DNA from: Candidatus Desantisbacteria bacterium CG1_02_49_89
GTDB lineage: Bacteria; Desantisbacteria; UBA1551
Length of the DNA: 13,905 nucleotides
Direction of reading: 5' to 3'
Assembly: GCA_001871075.1 (NCBI GenBank)
Contig: MNUP01000086.1
Location: forward strand, 1 to 13,905
Positions 7,110 to 13,905 of this stretch are shown here, in pieces (the first letter of the stretch is position 1; each line of letters begins with the position of its first letter). The notes beneath the pieces are model-generated. The model had not been told where the DNA came from and made no database searches. It worked only from the letters and a program-made list of their open reading frames with translations. The translations under genes and the position numbers were made by a program.

Positions 7110-8516
7110 ATGAAAATAAATAAGATAAAACTACTCACTCTTAACTTTTCACTCTTCACTGTATTGCTCGGCGGGTGCGCGACAACAAGGACCGCGCAGG
7201 AACCGGCTGGTTACGATCCGCGCGCGTATTTTCATTATTCTGCAGGCGCCCTGAAGGAGCATGGCGGTCTGGTCGATGATGCGATCAGGGAATATGAAAC
7301 CGCTCTTGTTTACACGCCCCGGGAGCCGGTAATACACAGGCATCTCGCGGTTCTCTACCAGAAAAAGGGCATGAGAAAAGAAGCGCTTAATGAATTCACA
7401 AAGCTTATCAAGCTTGAACCGGAAAACCCCGAGCTTCATTTTCTTTTAGGCGGTTTCTACGAGGATGGAAAAGACCTGCGGAAAGCGCTGTCGGAATACA
7501 AAAGAGCTACCGAGTTTAATCCCGCCTACACGGAGGCTTTTTTTGCAGCAGGGGTAATCCATAGCAATCTGGGAATGTGGAAGGAAGCAGTAAAAGATTA
7601 TGAAAATGTGATCAGGCTTGAACCTGACAGCCCCTATTCCTACTACAACACTGCATACTGTTATTCAAGACTGAAGAATATCGGGCAGGCCATCCTGTTT
7701 TACGAGAAAGCAGCAGAGGCAGAGCCGCATTGGCCTTCTCCTTATTTCAACCTTGCCTTGCTGCATGATTCGATGGGGGACACGCAAAACACGATCAGTT
7801 CCTGGGAAAAATTCATTGCAATAGTGCCCTCGGAACCTGATCCCTACCTGGAGCTCGGGTACCTTTATTTCAGGATGGGTGAATATGGAAAAGCAATACC
7901 GAATTTAACCAAAACAGTTGAGCTGGGAAAGGACGGCGGCAATAAGTTACTGGCAACAGCTCACCTGCTGCTTGGTATCGCGTACACAAATACAGACAAT
8001 TCTTCAGAAGCCGAAAGATCGTATGCAAAACTGCTTGAGATCGACCCCAAAAACGAGATTGCCAGATATAATCTGGCTGCGCTGTATGATAAAGCGAGCA
8101 GGTTTGAAGACGCCGAAAGAGAATTCAAGGTCCTGATAAACGCTAACCCGAAGTACGCAGATGCCTATAATTATCTGGGTTACCTTTACGCGGAAAAGAG
8201 CATTAACCTGGATGAAGCTGTCAGGCTCATAAAAAAAGCGCTGAGTATTGAACCCAACAACGGCTATTTCATTGACAGCCTTGGATGGGCTTATTTTAAA
8301 AAAGGTTTTTATAAAGAGGCCCTTAAGGAGCTTGAAAGGGCGGCAAGACTCACGGCAACCGATCCGGTCATATACGAACATCTCGGCGATGCTTACAGCG
8401 TAACCGGGAATCAGGGAGGGGCGATCTCCTCCTGGCAAAGGTCTCTTGAGCTGAATCCGTCAAATGAGAACGTAAAGAAGAAGATAGATGAAGCAAGGAA
8501 AAATTTGACAAATTAA
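7110..8516 (+). CDS. TPR-repeat lipoprotein (about 11-12 TPRs)
   Basis: The 468-residue protein starts with a lipoprotein signal peptide: Lys-containing n-region, hydrophobic residues 8-20, and the lipobox LGGC with Cys23 as the lipid-bearing residue. The mature part (about 33-465) is a nearly continuous run of 34-residue tetratricopeptide repeats with the usual pattern, for example AYFKKGFYKEALKELERAA. The segment NYLGYLYAEKS to DSLGWAYFKKG is a recurrent C-terminal pattern in outer-membrane TPR lipoproteins such as Pseudomonas LbcA; this is a resemblance of architecture, not proof of function. It is expected to be anchored on the periplasmic side and to act as a protein scaffold. The signal peptide core (7131-7158) coincides with four heptamer repeat units. 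The position before a pilus/secretion ATPase cluster would suit a pilotin-like or assembly scaffold role, but a separate promoter lies between them. Confidence 0.88.
   Translation: MKINKIKLLTLNFSLFTVLLGGCATTRTAQEPAGYDPRAYFHYSAGALKEHGGLVDDAIREYETALVYTPREPVIHRHLAVLYQKKGMRKEALNEFTKLIKLEPENPELHFLLGGFYEDGKDLRKALSEYKRATEFNPAYTEAFFAAGVIHSNLGMWKEAVKDYENVIRLEPDSPYSYYNTAYCYSRLKNIGQAILFYEKAAEAEPHWPSPYFNLALLHDSMGDTQNTISSWEKFIAIVPSEPDPYLELGYLYFRMGEYGKAIPNLTKTVELGKDGGNKLLATAHLLLGIAYTNTDNSSEAERSYAKLLEIDPKNEIARYNLAALYDKASRFEDAEREFKVLINANPKYADAYNYLGYLYAEKSINLDEAVRLIKKALSIEPNNGYFIDSLGWAYFKKGFYKEALKELERAARLTATDPVIYEHLGDAYSVTGNQGGAISSWQRSLELNPSNENVKKKIDEARKNLTN
7131..7158. repeat. Heptamer repeats encoding the signal peptide core
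   Basis: Four 7-nt units, ctactca, ctcttaa, cttttca, ctcttca, lie in the coding sequence and encode residues 8-16 and the start of 17 (LLTLNFSLF), the hydrophobic core of the lipoprotein signal. On the opposite strand they resemble the gttaaaa/gttgaac family seen between proA and nadD. Confidence 0.6.
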
Positions 8517-8533
8517 TCAAAGTATGGTATATT
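8505..8533 (+). promoter_or_regulatory. Consensus sigma70-type promoter upstream of the CHC2-TPR gene
   Basis: TTGACA at 8505-8510 (perfect -35) is followed by a 17-nt spacer and TATATT at 8528-8533 (five of six -10 positions). The -35 hexamer lies in the last codons of the TPR lipoprotein gene. The expected start of transcription is near 8540, giving an AT-rich leader of about 65 nt before the ATG at 8607, with AAGGGGAT as ribosome binding site. Confidence 0.7.
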
Positions 8534-8606
8534 ATTATAGTCTTTTAGAATATATATAATCGAGAATACTGAAATACTATGAAATATATCAAAAAGGGGA
8601 TATAAA

Positions 8607-9425
8607 ATGGCTGAACAGAAATCAGGCAAGGAATTTTCCAATGATTCGTTGACTAGGTTGAACATCTCCATTGATGCAAAGAGTTTAATGGAAAAATTAA
8701 GCTACAGGCCGGAGGCCATAGAGATCGTTGAAGACAAGCTCAGAGCCTTCTGCCCCATACATCAGGATAAGAATTTCAGGACTTTCACGGTTGACCTTAA
8801 AAACAACCATTTCAAATGCCACTATACCCAGTGCGACGGTTATAAAGGCGGGAACCTGCTCTATCTATACAGCATTGTCCAGAAAGTAAGCCTTGGCGAA
8901 GCCGCGATGTACTGGAGCAAGACACTGAACATACCGCTTGAGGAAGTCAAAAAGGAAGGAGCAGCGCTCGCGGAAGAAGAGGAAACATCCGCTGCAGCTC
9001 CCGCGGCTGAAAAAACAGTGAAGGAAAACCATTTTAACAAGGGTGTTTCTTTTTACACCAGGAATCTGCTGGATGAAGCGGTAAAGGAGTTTGAGATCGC
9101 GAAGACCGATGACCCCGACAAAGAGCTGCAGATACACAACATGCTCGGGCTTTGTTTTATGAAGCAGGGCAGTTACGATAAAGCGATAGACGAATTCAAA
9201 AAAGGGCTGCAGTGCAAGGGATACGAGGAAAAAGAATACAACGGGCTGCAGTATAATCTGGGCCGTGTTTATGAAGCTTCCGGAAAGATGAAGGAGGCCC
9301 TTGAGATATTCCAGGTGCTTTTCAAGAAAGATCCGAAATACCAGGATGTTGAACAGCGTGTCAAGAAGCTTGAGGCCGCAGAAGGCGCGCCGGCACCGCG
9401 CAAGATCAAGATCTCGTATGTTTAG
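8607..9425 (+). CDS. CHC2-type zinc-finger protein with C-terminal TPR repeats
   Basis: This 272-residue protein joins two modules. Residues 45-105 resemble the CHC2 zinc-binding domain of DnaG-type primases: Cys49-Pro-x-His52, then Cys71-x4-Cys76, followed by GYKGGNLLYLYSI and a helix with SLGEAAMYW that parallels the primase pattern of GGD-x-I-x-F and EA-x-x-W/L. Primases usually have Cys-x2-Cys at the third and fourth ligands, so the longer spacing is unusual. No TOPRIM catalytic domain follows. Instead there is an Ala/Glu linker (118-138) and about three TPR units (139-255), ending in a basic tail PRKIKISYV. No signal peptide is seen, so it is probably cytoplasmic. It has its own good promoter and precedes an ExeA-like ATPase and PilB genes, suggesting a role as a nucleic-acid- or protein-binding scaffold for that locus. 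The function is unknown. Confidence 0.8.
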   Translation: MAEQKSGKEFSNDSLTRLNISIDAKSLMEKLSYRPEAIEIVEDKLRAFCPIHQDKNFRTFTVDLKNNHFKCHYTQCDGYKGGNLLYLYSIVQKVSLGEAAMYWSKTLNIPLEEVKKEGAALAEEEETSAAAPAAEKTVKENHFNKGVSFYTRNLLDEAVKEFEIAKTDDPDKELQIHNMLGLCFMKQGSYDKAIDEFKKGLQCKGYEEKEYNGLQYNLGRVYEASGKMKEALEIFQVLFKKDPKYQDVEQRVKKLEAAEGAPAPRKIKISYV

Positions 9426-9428
9426 AAT

Positions 9429-9463
9429 GATTACAGTGATTTTAAACTGACGATTACAGTGAT
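9429..9463. repeat. Direct repeat of 12 bp upstream of the AAA ATPase gene
   Basis: GATTACAGTGAT occurs at 9429-9440 and again at 9452-9463, starts 23 nt apart. A shorter ATTACAG recurs at 9504-9510 within a promoter-like spacer. These could be operator half-sites or another form of the local repeat family. Confidence 0.5.
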
Positions 9464-9490
9464 ATATAAGAAATCAAATTAAAAATAATG

Positions 9491-9521
9491 TTGACATCAG
9501 GTCATTACAGCCTGAAATTAT
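9491..9521 (+). promoter_or_regulatory. Possible promoter with palindrome upstream of the AAA ATPase gene
   Basis: TTGACA at 9491-9496 is a perfect -35 hexamer. The -10 is unclear: the best option is TG plus one base then AATTAT (9516-9521), an extended -10 with a 19-nt spacer. A small inverted repeat, tcagg (9497-9501) with cctga (9511-9515), occupies the spacer and could be an operator. Confidence 0.35.
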
Positions 9522-9551
9522 TTTTAAATCGTTGCGGTCAAAGGGAAAAAA

Positions 9552-10601
9552 ATGAGTTACTTAGAGTATTACAATTTTAAAGAAATCCCGTTCGCGAACG
9601 CGCCCGACCTTCGTTTCTATTACGACGGATACCAGTATGGTTACACAGAAGAGAGGCTGATACACATTGTCAATAATATGTCAGGCCTGGCCGTTGTCAT
9701 AGGAGGCATGGGAATGGGCAAGAGCATATTATCACGCCACCTCCTGGACAGGCTCAGCGCTGTAGATACCGAGTACCAGTCCGGGCTGATGGTCATAGTG
9801 CATACAGCGATAACCGCCAGCTGGCTTCTTAAAAAAATAGCGCTTCAGCTGGAAGTCCCTGAACCGGCTGAAGAAAAAACGCAGATAATTTCCCAGCTTT
9901 ACAACCGCCTTACGGAAATCCATGAGGAAGGCAGGAAAGCGGTTATTCTGGTGGATGAGGCCAACATGCTTCAGACCCGGGAGATAATGGAGGAATTCAG
10001 GGGATTGCTTAACCTGGAAGTCCCGGGAAAGAAGCTTATAACGTTCCTATTTTTCGGGATGCCGGAGCTTGATGAATACCTTAGGCTGGACGAACCGCTG
10101 CGCCAGAGGATCGCCCTGAGGATAATGCTCAGGCCCCTTTCGCTGGACGCCGTTCATGAATACATCAAATACCGGATGGACAAGGTCGAATCGTCAAAGC
10201 AGATTTTTAACGATGAAAGCATCAAGTTGATACACACGTATTCGCGCGGCATCCCCAGGCTCGTGAACACGATCTGCGACAACGCTCTGCTTGAAGGTTT
10301 CCTGCTGAAAAGGAAGAGCATAGACCCAGAAGTAATAGAAAGAATAAGCGGCGAACTGATGCTTGCCGAGGAAGCTCCCCCAGCCCTTAAATCCAGGTTT
10401 GCTGATCCTGCAGAGACACCCATGTATGCCCCGGACGCACCAAAACAGCCGGCAGCAGTATCACCTTCGGCAGTTCCCGCCCAATCCGCCCTGCCGCCCG
10501 CACCCGCGCAGAAAGAAGAAAGACCGGCAGCAAAAGAGGAAAAACGCCAGGTTAAAGAAGAAAAACCCCGTGAGCCCAGGATATTCAAGATAGGGGAATA
10601 A
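9552..10601 (+). CDS. GspA/ExeA-like AAA+ ATPase with a disordered C-terminal tail
   Basis: The 349-residue protein begins with the N-terminal signature of the ExeA family (MSYLEYYNFKEIPFANAPD, then FYYDG). The P-loop GGMGMGKS is at 51-58 and Walker B AVILVDEAN at 130-138. A sensor-like strand FLFFGMPELDEYL (166-178), RQRIALR (184-190), the PLSLDAVHEYIKYRM helix and the GIPRLVNTICDNALL lid block (233-247) all match the AAA_22/ExeA pattern. ExeA-type proteins use ATP to help place or enlarge secretin or pilus complexes in the envelope, usually with a peptidoglycan-binding partner. Here no transmembrane or peptidoglycan-binding domain follows: residues 275-349 are a Pro/Ala/Lys/Glu-rich, probably disordered tail ending EPRIFKIGE. 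Only 3 nt separate it from the first PilB gene, so the two are surely co-transcribed and probably translationally coupled. Confidence 0.9.
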   Translation: MSYLEYYNFKEIPFANAPDLRFYYDGYQYGYTEERLIHIVNNMSGLAVVIGGMGMGKSILSRHLLDRLSAVDTEYQSGLMVIVHTAITASWLLKKIALQLEVPEPAEEKTQIISQLYNRLTEIHEEGRKAVILVDEANMLQTREIMEEFRGLLNLEVPGKKLITFLFFGMPELDEYLRLDEPLRQRIALRIMLRPLSLDAVHEYIKYRMDKVESSKQIFNDESIKLIHTYSRGIPRLVNTICDNALLEGFLLKRKSIDPEVIERISGELMLAEEAPPALKSRFADPAETPMYAPDAPKQPAAVSPSAVPAQSALPPAPAQKEERPAAKEEKRQVKEEKPREPRIFKIGE

Positions 10602-10604
10602 AGC

Positions 10605-12314
10605 ATGCCCAAGAAATTATTCGGCGAAACCCTTATTGAAAAAAAAGTGATAACACAGGAGCAGCTCAATGCTGCTCTCGAGTCGTCGAAAAAACAGGGG
10701 GGGACCCTTGGCCAGGCGCTTGTAAAACTCGATTTTGTCAAAGAAGAAGTGATGAGCAGGGAGCTGAGCGAGTTTTACGGGATACCATACCTTAAACTGA
10801 GCGACTACGAAGTTGATTCCGTAGTGCTTTCCATAATACCCGAGGAACTTGTCCGTAAATACCAGGTCCTTCCGCTTGACAGGGTCGGCAAAACCATAAC
10901 GGTCGCAATCGCAGATTTCAATAACGTCAACGCACTGGACGAACTAAGGGCTGTTACCGGGTGCCAGATCATACCGCTTGCAGCCAGCGGGACCGAGATA
11001 ATCGCTGCCATAGAAAAATATTACAAAAAGGTGTCGCTTGAGGATGCGCTCAAGGACATGACCGCTGAAGAGCAGACACTTGAGATCAGCAAGACCGAGG
11101 AAGACCATGTCCAGGTAACAGAGCTTCAGGCAGCAGCGGAGGACGCGCCCGCGGTCCAGCTCGTAAACTATATCATAATGCAGGCTATCGAGGACGGCGC
11201 AAGCGATCTGCATATTGAGCCTTATGAGGATGAATTAAGGATAAGGGTTCGCATTGACGGCACGCTGTATGAGGTCCAGCCCCAGGCGCCCAAGAGGATG
11301 CACAGGGGCATGGTCTCCTTGATAAAGATCAATTCAAACCTTGATATTGCCGAAAGCAGGCTTGCCCAGGACGGCAGAATGAGGGTTCACCATAAGGGGA
11401 AAAACAGGTTCATAGACCTGCGCGTTTCAACGCTCCCCACGATATTCGGCGAAAAAGTCGTTATGCGGGTGCTGGACAAGACTATACTCGGTTATGATTT
11501 CCGCCAGCTCGGGGTTGAGGCTGAAGACCTGGATAAATTCGAGCAGGGTATGGACATACCGTACGGCATGATACTCCTAACCGGCCCGACAAGCTCAGGC
11601 AAAACCACAACAATGTATACAATGCTGAATCAGCTCAATTCAATAAAAGAAAATCTGATAACCGTGGAGGACCCGGTCGAATACCAGATATACGGGATAA
11701 ACCAGATGCAGATCAATCCTGATATCGGGCTCACATGGGACGTAGGGCTTCGGGCAATTCTGCGGCAGGACCCGGATACAATAATGATAGGAGAGATCCG
11801 CGATTTTGATTCCATTGAAATGGCCATAAAATCAGCGCTGACAGGCCACCTGGTGCTTTCCACGATCCATACCAATTCAGCATGCGCGACGATCAGCCGC
11901 CTGATAAACATGGGAGCAGAGCCGTTCTTGATCACGGCGTCGCTGACCATGGTTGTTTCCCAAAGGCTTATAAGGTCGGTCTGCCCCCAGTGCAAGGAAG
12001 AATTCAAACCCACGCAGGAAATTCTTGAAAAAGCGGGCATAAAGGCGGCAGAGGCAAAGAATATTACTTTCTTCAGGGGAACAGGATGCGATTTCTGCAG
12101 GAAATCCGGCTATAAGGGCAGGTCAGCGCTTTATGAGGTGCTTCTTCTTTCGAGGAAACTTAAGGAGCTTATACTTGAGGGAGCTACCCCGACAGTTCTT
12201 GAGGAAGCCGCGCAGAAAGAGGGATTCCGCACACTGCATGAAGTTGCTCTATTAAAGGCAAAAAGGGGCGTAACCACTCTTGAAGAAGCGATGAGCCTGA
12301 CGATGGGAGACTGA
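10605..12314 (+). CDS. pilB: PilB/GspE-type assembly ATPase, first copy (divergent)
   Basis: This 569-residue protein has the normal length for a PilB/GspE extension ATPase, which works as a cytoplasmic hexamer to drive pilin polymerisation or type II secretion. Residues 1-145 form the N-terminal GspE/MshEN-like domain (LFGETLIEKKVITQEQL, then TLGQALV). The ATPase core shows the Walker A GPTSSGKT (327-334), Asp box VEDPVEY (354-360), Walker B IMIGEIRD (393-400) and His box STIHTN (419-424). A zinc site is formed by Cys460/Cys463 and Cys495/Cys498. Compared with the next gene it departs from consensus: Ser replaces Gly in the P-loop, TWDVGLRA and GEIRDFDSIE replace the usual TFAxGLRA and GEIRDxETAE, and SAC follows HTN. 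All core catalytic residues are still present. The start is set by AGGGGAATAAAGC before the ATG. Confidence 0.95.
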   Translation: MPKKLFGETLIEKKVITQEQLNAALESSKKQGGTLGQALVKLDFVKEEVMSRELSEFYGIPYLKLSDYEVDSVVLSIIPEELVRKYQVLPLDRVGKTITVAIADFNNVNALDELRAVTGCQIIPLAASGTEIIAAIEKYYKKVSLEDALKDMTAEEQTLEISKTEEDHVQVTELQAAAEDAPAVQLVNYIIMQAIEDGASDLHIEPYEDELRIRVRIDGTLYEVQPQAPKRMHRGMVSLIKINSNLDIAESRLAQDGRMRVHHKGKNRFIDLRVSTLPTIFGEKVVMRVLDKTILGYDFRQLGVEAEDLDKFEQGMDIPYGMILLTGPTSSGKTTTMYTMLNQLNSIKENLITVEDPVEYQIYGINQMQINPDIGLTWDVGLRAILRQDPDTIMIGEIRDFDSIEMAIKSALTGHLVLSTIHTNSACATISRLINMGAEPFLITASLTMVVSQRLIRSVCPQCKEEFKPTQEILEKAGIKAAEAKNITFFRGTGCDFCRKSGYKGRSALYEVLLLSRKLKELILEGATPTVLEEAAQKEGFRTLHEVALLKAKRGVTTLEEAMSLTMGD

Positions 12315-12316
12315 GA

Positions 12317-12337
12317 TTAGCTGAAAGCTGAAAGTCC
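12317..12337. repeat. Heptamer tandem repeat between the two pilB genes
   Basis: Units ttagctg (12317-12323), aaagctg (12324-12330) and aaagtcc (12331-12337) fill the short gap between the stop of the first pilB and the ribosome binding site (GAGGA, 12339-12343 region) of the second. Confidence 0.55.
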
Positions 12338-12345
12338 GAGGAAAA

Positions 12346-13905
12346 ATGAAGAAGAAGATGTTCGGCGAGATCCTTATTGAGAAAAAGATAGTTACTGAAG
12401 AACAGCTCAAGCAGGGCCTTGAAAATTCAAAAAAAGAAGGCGGGACGCTGGGGCAGGCCCTTGTAAGGATGGGGCTGGTCACTGATGACGACATGAAAAA
12501 GCATCTCAGTGATTACTACGGCGTTCCCTATGTTAATATCAAGGACTATGAAATAGACAAGGCCGCGCTGGCGTCGATACCCGAGAACCTTATAAGGAAA
12601 TACAGGGTTTTCCCGCTTGATAAGATCGGGAATAACCTTACCATTGCCACAACCGAGGTCACCAACGTCGTTATTTTTGATGAGCTGAGGATGGCAACCG
12701 GGTGCAACATCACCCCGATGCTCACCAGCGAACAGGACATAAACAGCGCGCTGGAAAAATATTTCGGTAAAAAAACAAGCATGGAAGACGCGCTCAAACA
12801 GATAACGGACCAGGAGCATGACATTGAGCTTCACAGGGATTCAGGGATAGAGCTTGATGTCGGCCAGATACAGGTGGCCGCTGACGAAACGCCTGTGGTA
12901 AAGCTGGTTACTTTCATAATCGGCCGGGCGGTTGATGACGGAGCAAGCGATATCCACCTTGAACCTTATGAAAAGGAATTCAGGCTGCGTTACAGGATTG
13001 ACGGCATCCTTTATGAAATAAAACCTCCTCCGCCGAAACAACTGCAGAACCCGATCATAGCCCGTATAAAGATCATGTCCAATATGGATATCGCGGAAAC
13101 AAGGGTTCCGCAGGACGGCAGGATCAGGTTGACAACCAAGGGAAAGATAGTGGATTTCCGCGTTTCCACTTTTCCCACTGTGTTCGGGGAAAAAATAGTC
13201 TTGAGGCTTCTGGACAAAGCAAACCTCCAGCCTGACCTTACCAAGCTGGGTTTTGAAAAAGAAGAGCTTGGCAAGTTCGAAAAAGCGATCGCCCAGCCTT
13301 ACGGCATGATACTTGTCACAGGTCCCACAGGCAGCGGCAAGAGCACCACGCTGTATTCAGTGCTTTCAACTTTAAACACATCCAGGGCAAACATTGTCAC
13401 TGTTGAAGAGCCTGTGGAATACCAGGTTAAGGGGATAAACCAGGTGCAGGTGAATGCCGGGATCGGCCTAACGTTCGCTATGGGCCTGCGCGCGATCCTG
13501 CGCCAGGACCCCAATATTGTAATGGTGGGTGAGATACGCGACCAGGAAACCGCGGAAATAGCCGTTAAAGCCGCACTTACAGGGCATCTCGTGCTCTCGA
13601 CCCTCCATACAAATGATTCGGTGGGGGCGATCTCCCGTCTCATCGACATGGGTATTGAACCTTTTCTTGTATCGAGCGCGGTTACGCTGATAGCGGCACA
13701 AAGGCTTCTGCGGCGCATATGCAACCAGTGCAGGGAAGCTTATACGCCCACCCCGAAAATGCTGGAGGATATAGGCATAAAGCCAAAACCCGGGGAGCAG
13801 ATACTATTCTACAAGGGAATGGGGTGCGACTACTGCAAGAATACCGGTTATAAGGGAAGGCTTGCGGTTTACGAAATACTTACCCTCAACAAACACCTCA
13901 GGGAA
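12346..13905 (+). CDS. pilB: PilB/GspE-type assembly ATPase, second copy (3' end beyond the window)
   Basis: From the ATG at 12346, preceded by GAGGAAAA, the frame stays open for 520 codons to the right edge; about 50 more are expected. The protein aligns with the preceding gene from end to end with almost no length shift, so the two are tandem paralogues. It shows the N-terminal GspE-type domain, a canonical Walker A GPTGSGKS (326-333), Asp box VEEPVEY (353-359), Walker B VMVGEIRD (392-399), His box STLHTN (418-423), and zinc cysteines 459/462 and 494/497. These are the consensus forms for PilB, so this copy is likely the main extension ATPase, acting in the cytoplasm against the PilC/GspF platform. 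pilT, pilC and pilins are not seen and may lie downstream. Confidence 0.95.
   Translation, partial: MKKKMFGEILIEKKIVTEEQLKQGLENSKKEGGTLGQALVRMGLVTDDDMKKHLSDYYGVPYVNIKDYEIDKAALASIPENLIRKYRVFPLDKIGNNLTIATTEVTNVVIFDELRMATGCNITPMLTSEQDINSALEKYFGKKTSMEDALKQITDQEHDIELHRDSGIELDVGQIQVAADETPVVKLVTFIIGRAVDDGASDIHLEPYEKEFRLRYRIDGILYEIKPPPPKQLQNPIIARIKIMSNMDIAETRVPQDGRIRLTTKGKIVDFRVSTFPTVFGEKIVLRLLDKANLQPDLTKLGFEKEELGKFEKAIAQPYGMILVTGPTGSGKSTTLYSVLSTLNTSRANIVTVEEPVEYQVKGINQVQVNAGIGLTFAMGLRAILRQDPNIVMVGEIRDQETAEIAVKAALTGHLVLSTLHTNDSVGAISRLIDMGIEPFLVSSAVTLIAAQRLLRRICNQCREAYTPTPKMLEDIGIKPKPGEQILFYKGMGCDYCKNTGYKGRLAVYEILTLNKHLRE

Noticed and set aside
8564-8590. Further heptamer array in the leader of the CHC2-TPR gene
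   Set aside because: The gaatact and gaaatact copies do not keep a constant 7-nt step and the region is very AT-rich, so the periodicity is not convincing.
8607-9425. DnaG primase
   Set aside because: Only the CHC2-like finger is present. There is no TOPRIM catalytic core, and the rest is TPR repeats.
10154-10741. Minus-strand open frame of 195 codons
   Set aside because: It crosses the end of the AAA ATPase gene and the start of the first pilB and is Ser/Ala-rich with no motif, so it is a shadow.

Overview
The window looks like chromosomal DNA of an uncultured Gram-negative-type bacterium, most plausibly a candidate phylum such as Omnitrophota. That assignment is an inference from several traits: strong use of AGG (Arg) and ATA (Ile) codons, base composition near 50 % GC, a bacterial V/A-type ATPase, a type IV pilus/type II secretion ATPase cluster, and abundant short intergenic repeats. 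No rRNA or tRNA is present to settle it. All complete genes lie on the + strand; the only possible minus-strand gene is a fragment at the left edge.

Layout. (1) 1-322: an AT-rich minus-strand gene fragment running off the left edge, a 166-bp MITE-like element with 13-bp perfect terminal inverted repeats (111-276), then a heptamer repeat array. (2) 323-3079: a metabolic/regulatory run of a YmdB-type metallophosphoesterase, proA (proline synthesis) and nadD (NAD synthesis), with overlapping or close junctions. (3) 3076-7055: V-type ATPase subunits A, B and D, with A translationally coupled to nadD. The other V-ATPase subunits are not in the window. (4) 7110-8516: a large TPR lipoprotein. (5) 8505-13905: from a consensus sigma70-type promoter, a CHC2-zinc-finger/TPR protein, a GspA/ExeA-like AAA ATPase and two tandem PilB/GspE-type assembly ATPases, the second cut by the right edge. 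Group 5 reads as the start of a type IV pilus or type II secretion locus: the AAA ATPase and the PilB proteins would power assembly, and the TPR proteins would be scaffolds.

The most unusual feature is a family of degenerate tandem repeats with a 7-nt (in one case 8-nt) period. They sit at most gene junctions, and the unit sequence differs from site to site. They also lie inside three genes without breaking the frame: a 31-codon block in V-ATPase subunit A, part of a roughly 25-codon block in nadD, and the hydrophobic core of the TPR lipoprotein signal peptide. A palindromic element in nadD is related to one between ntpB and ntpD. Together these suggest an active or recent process that inserts or expands short repeats and sometimes makes new protein sequence.
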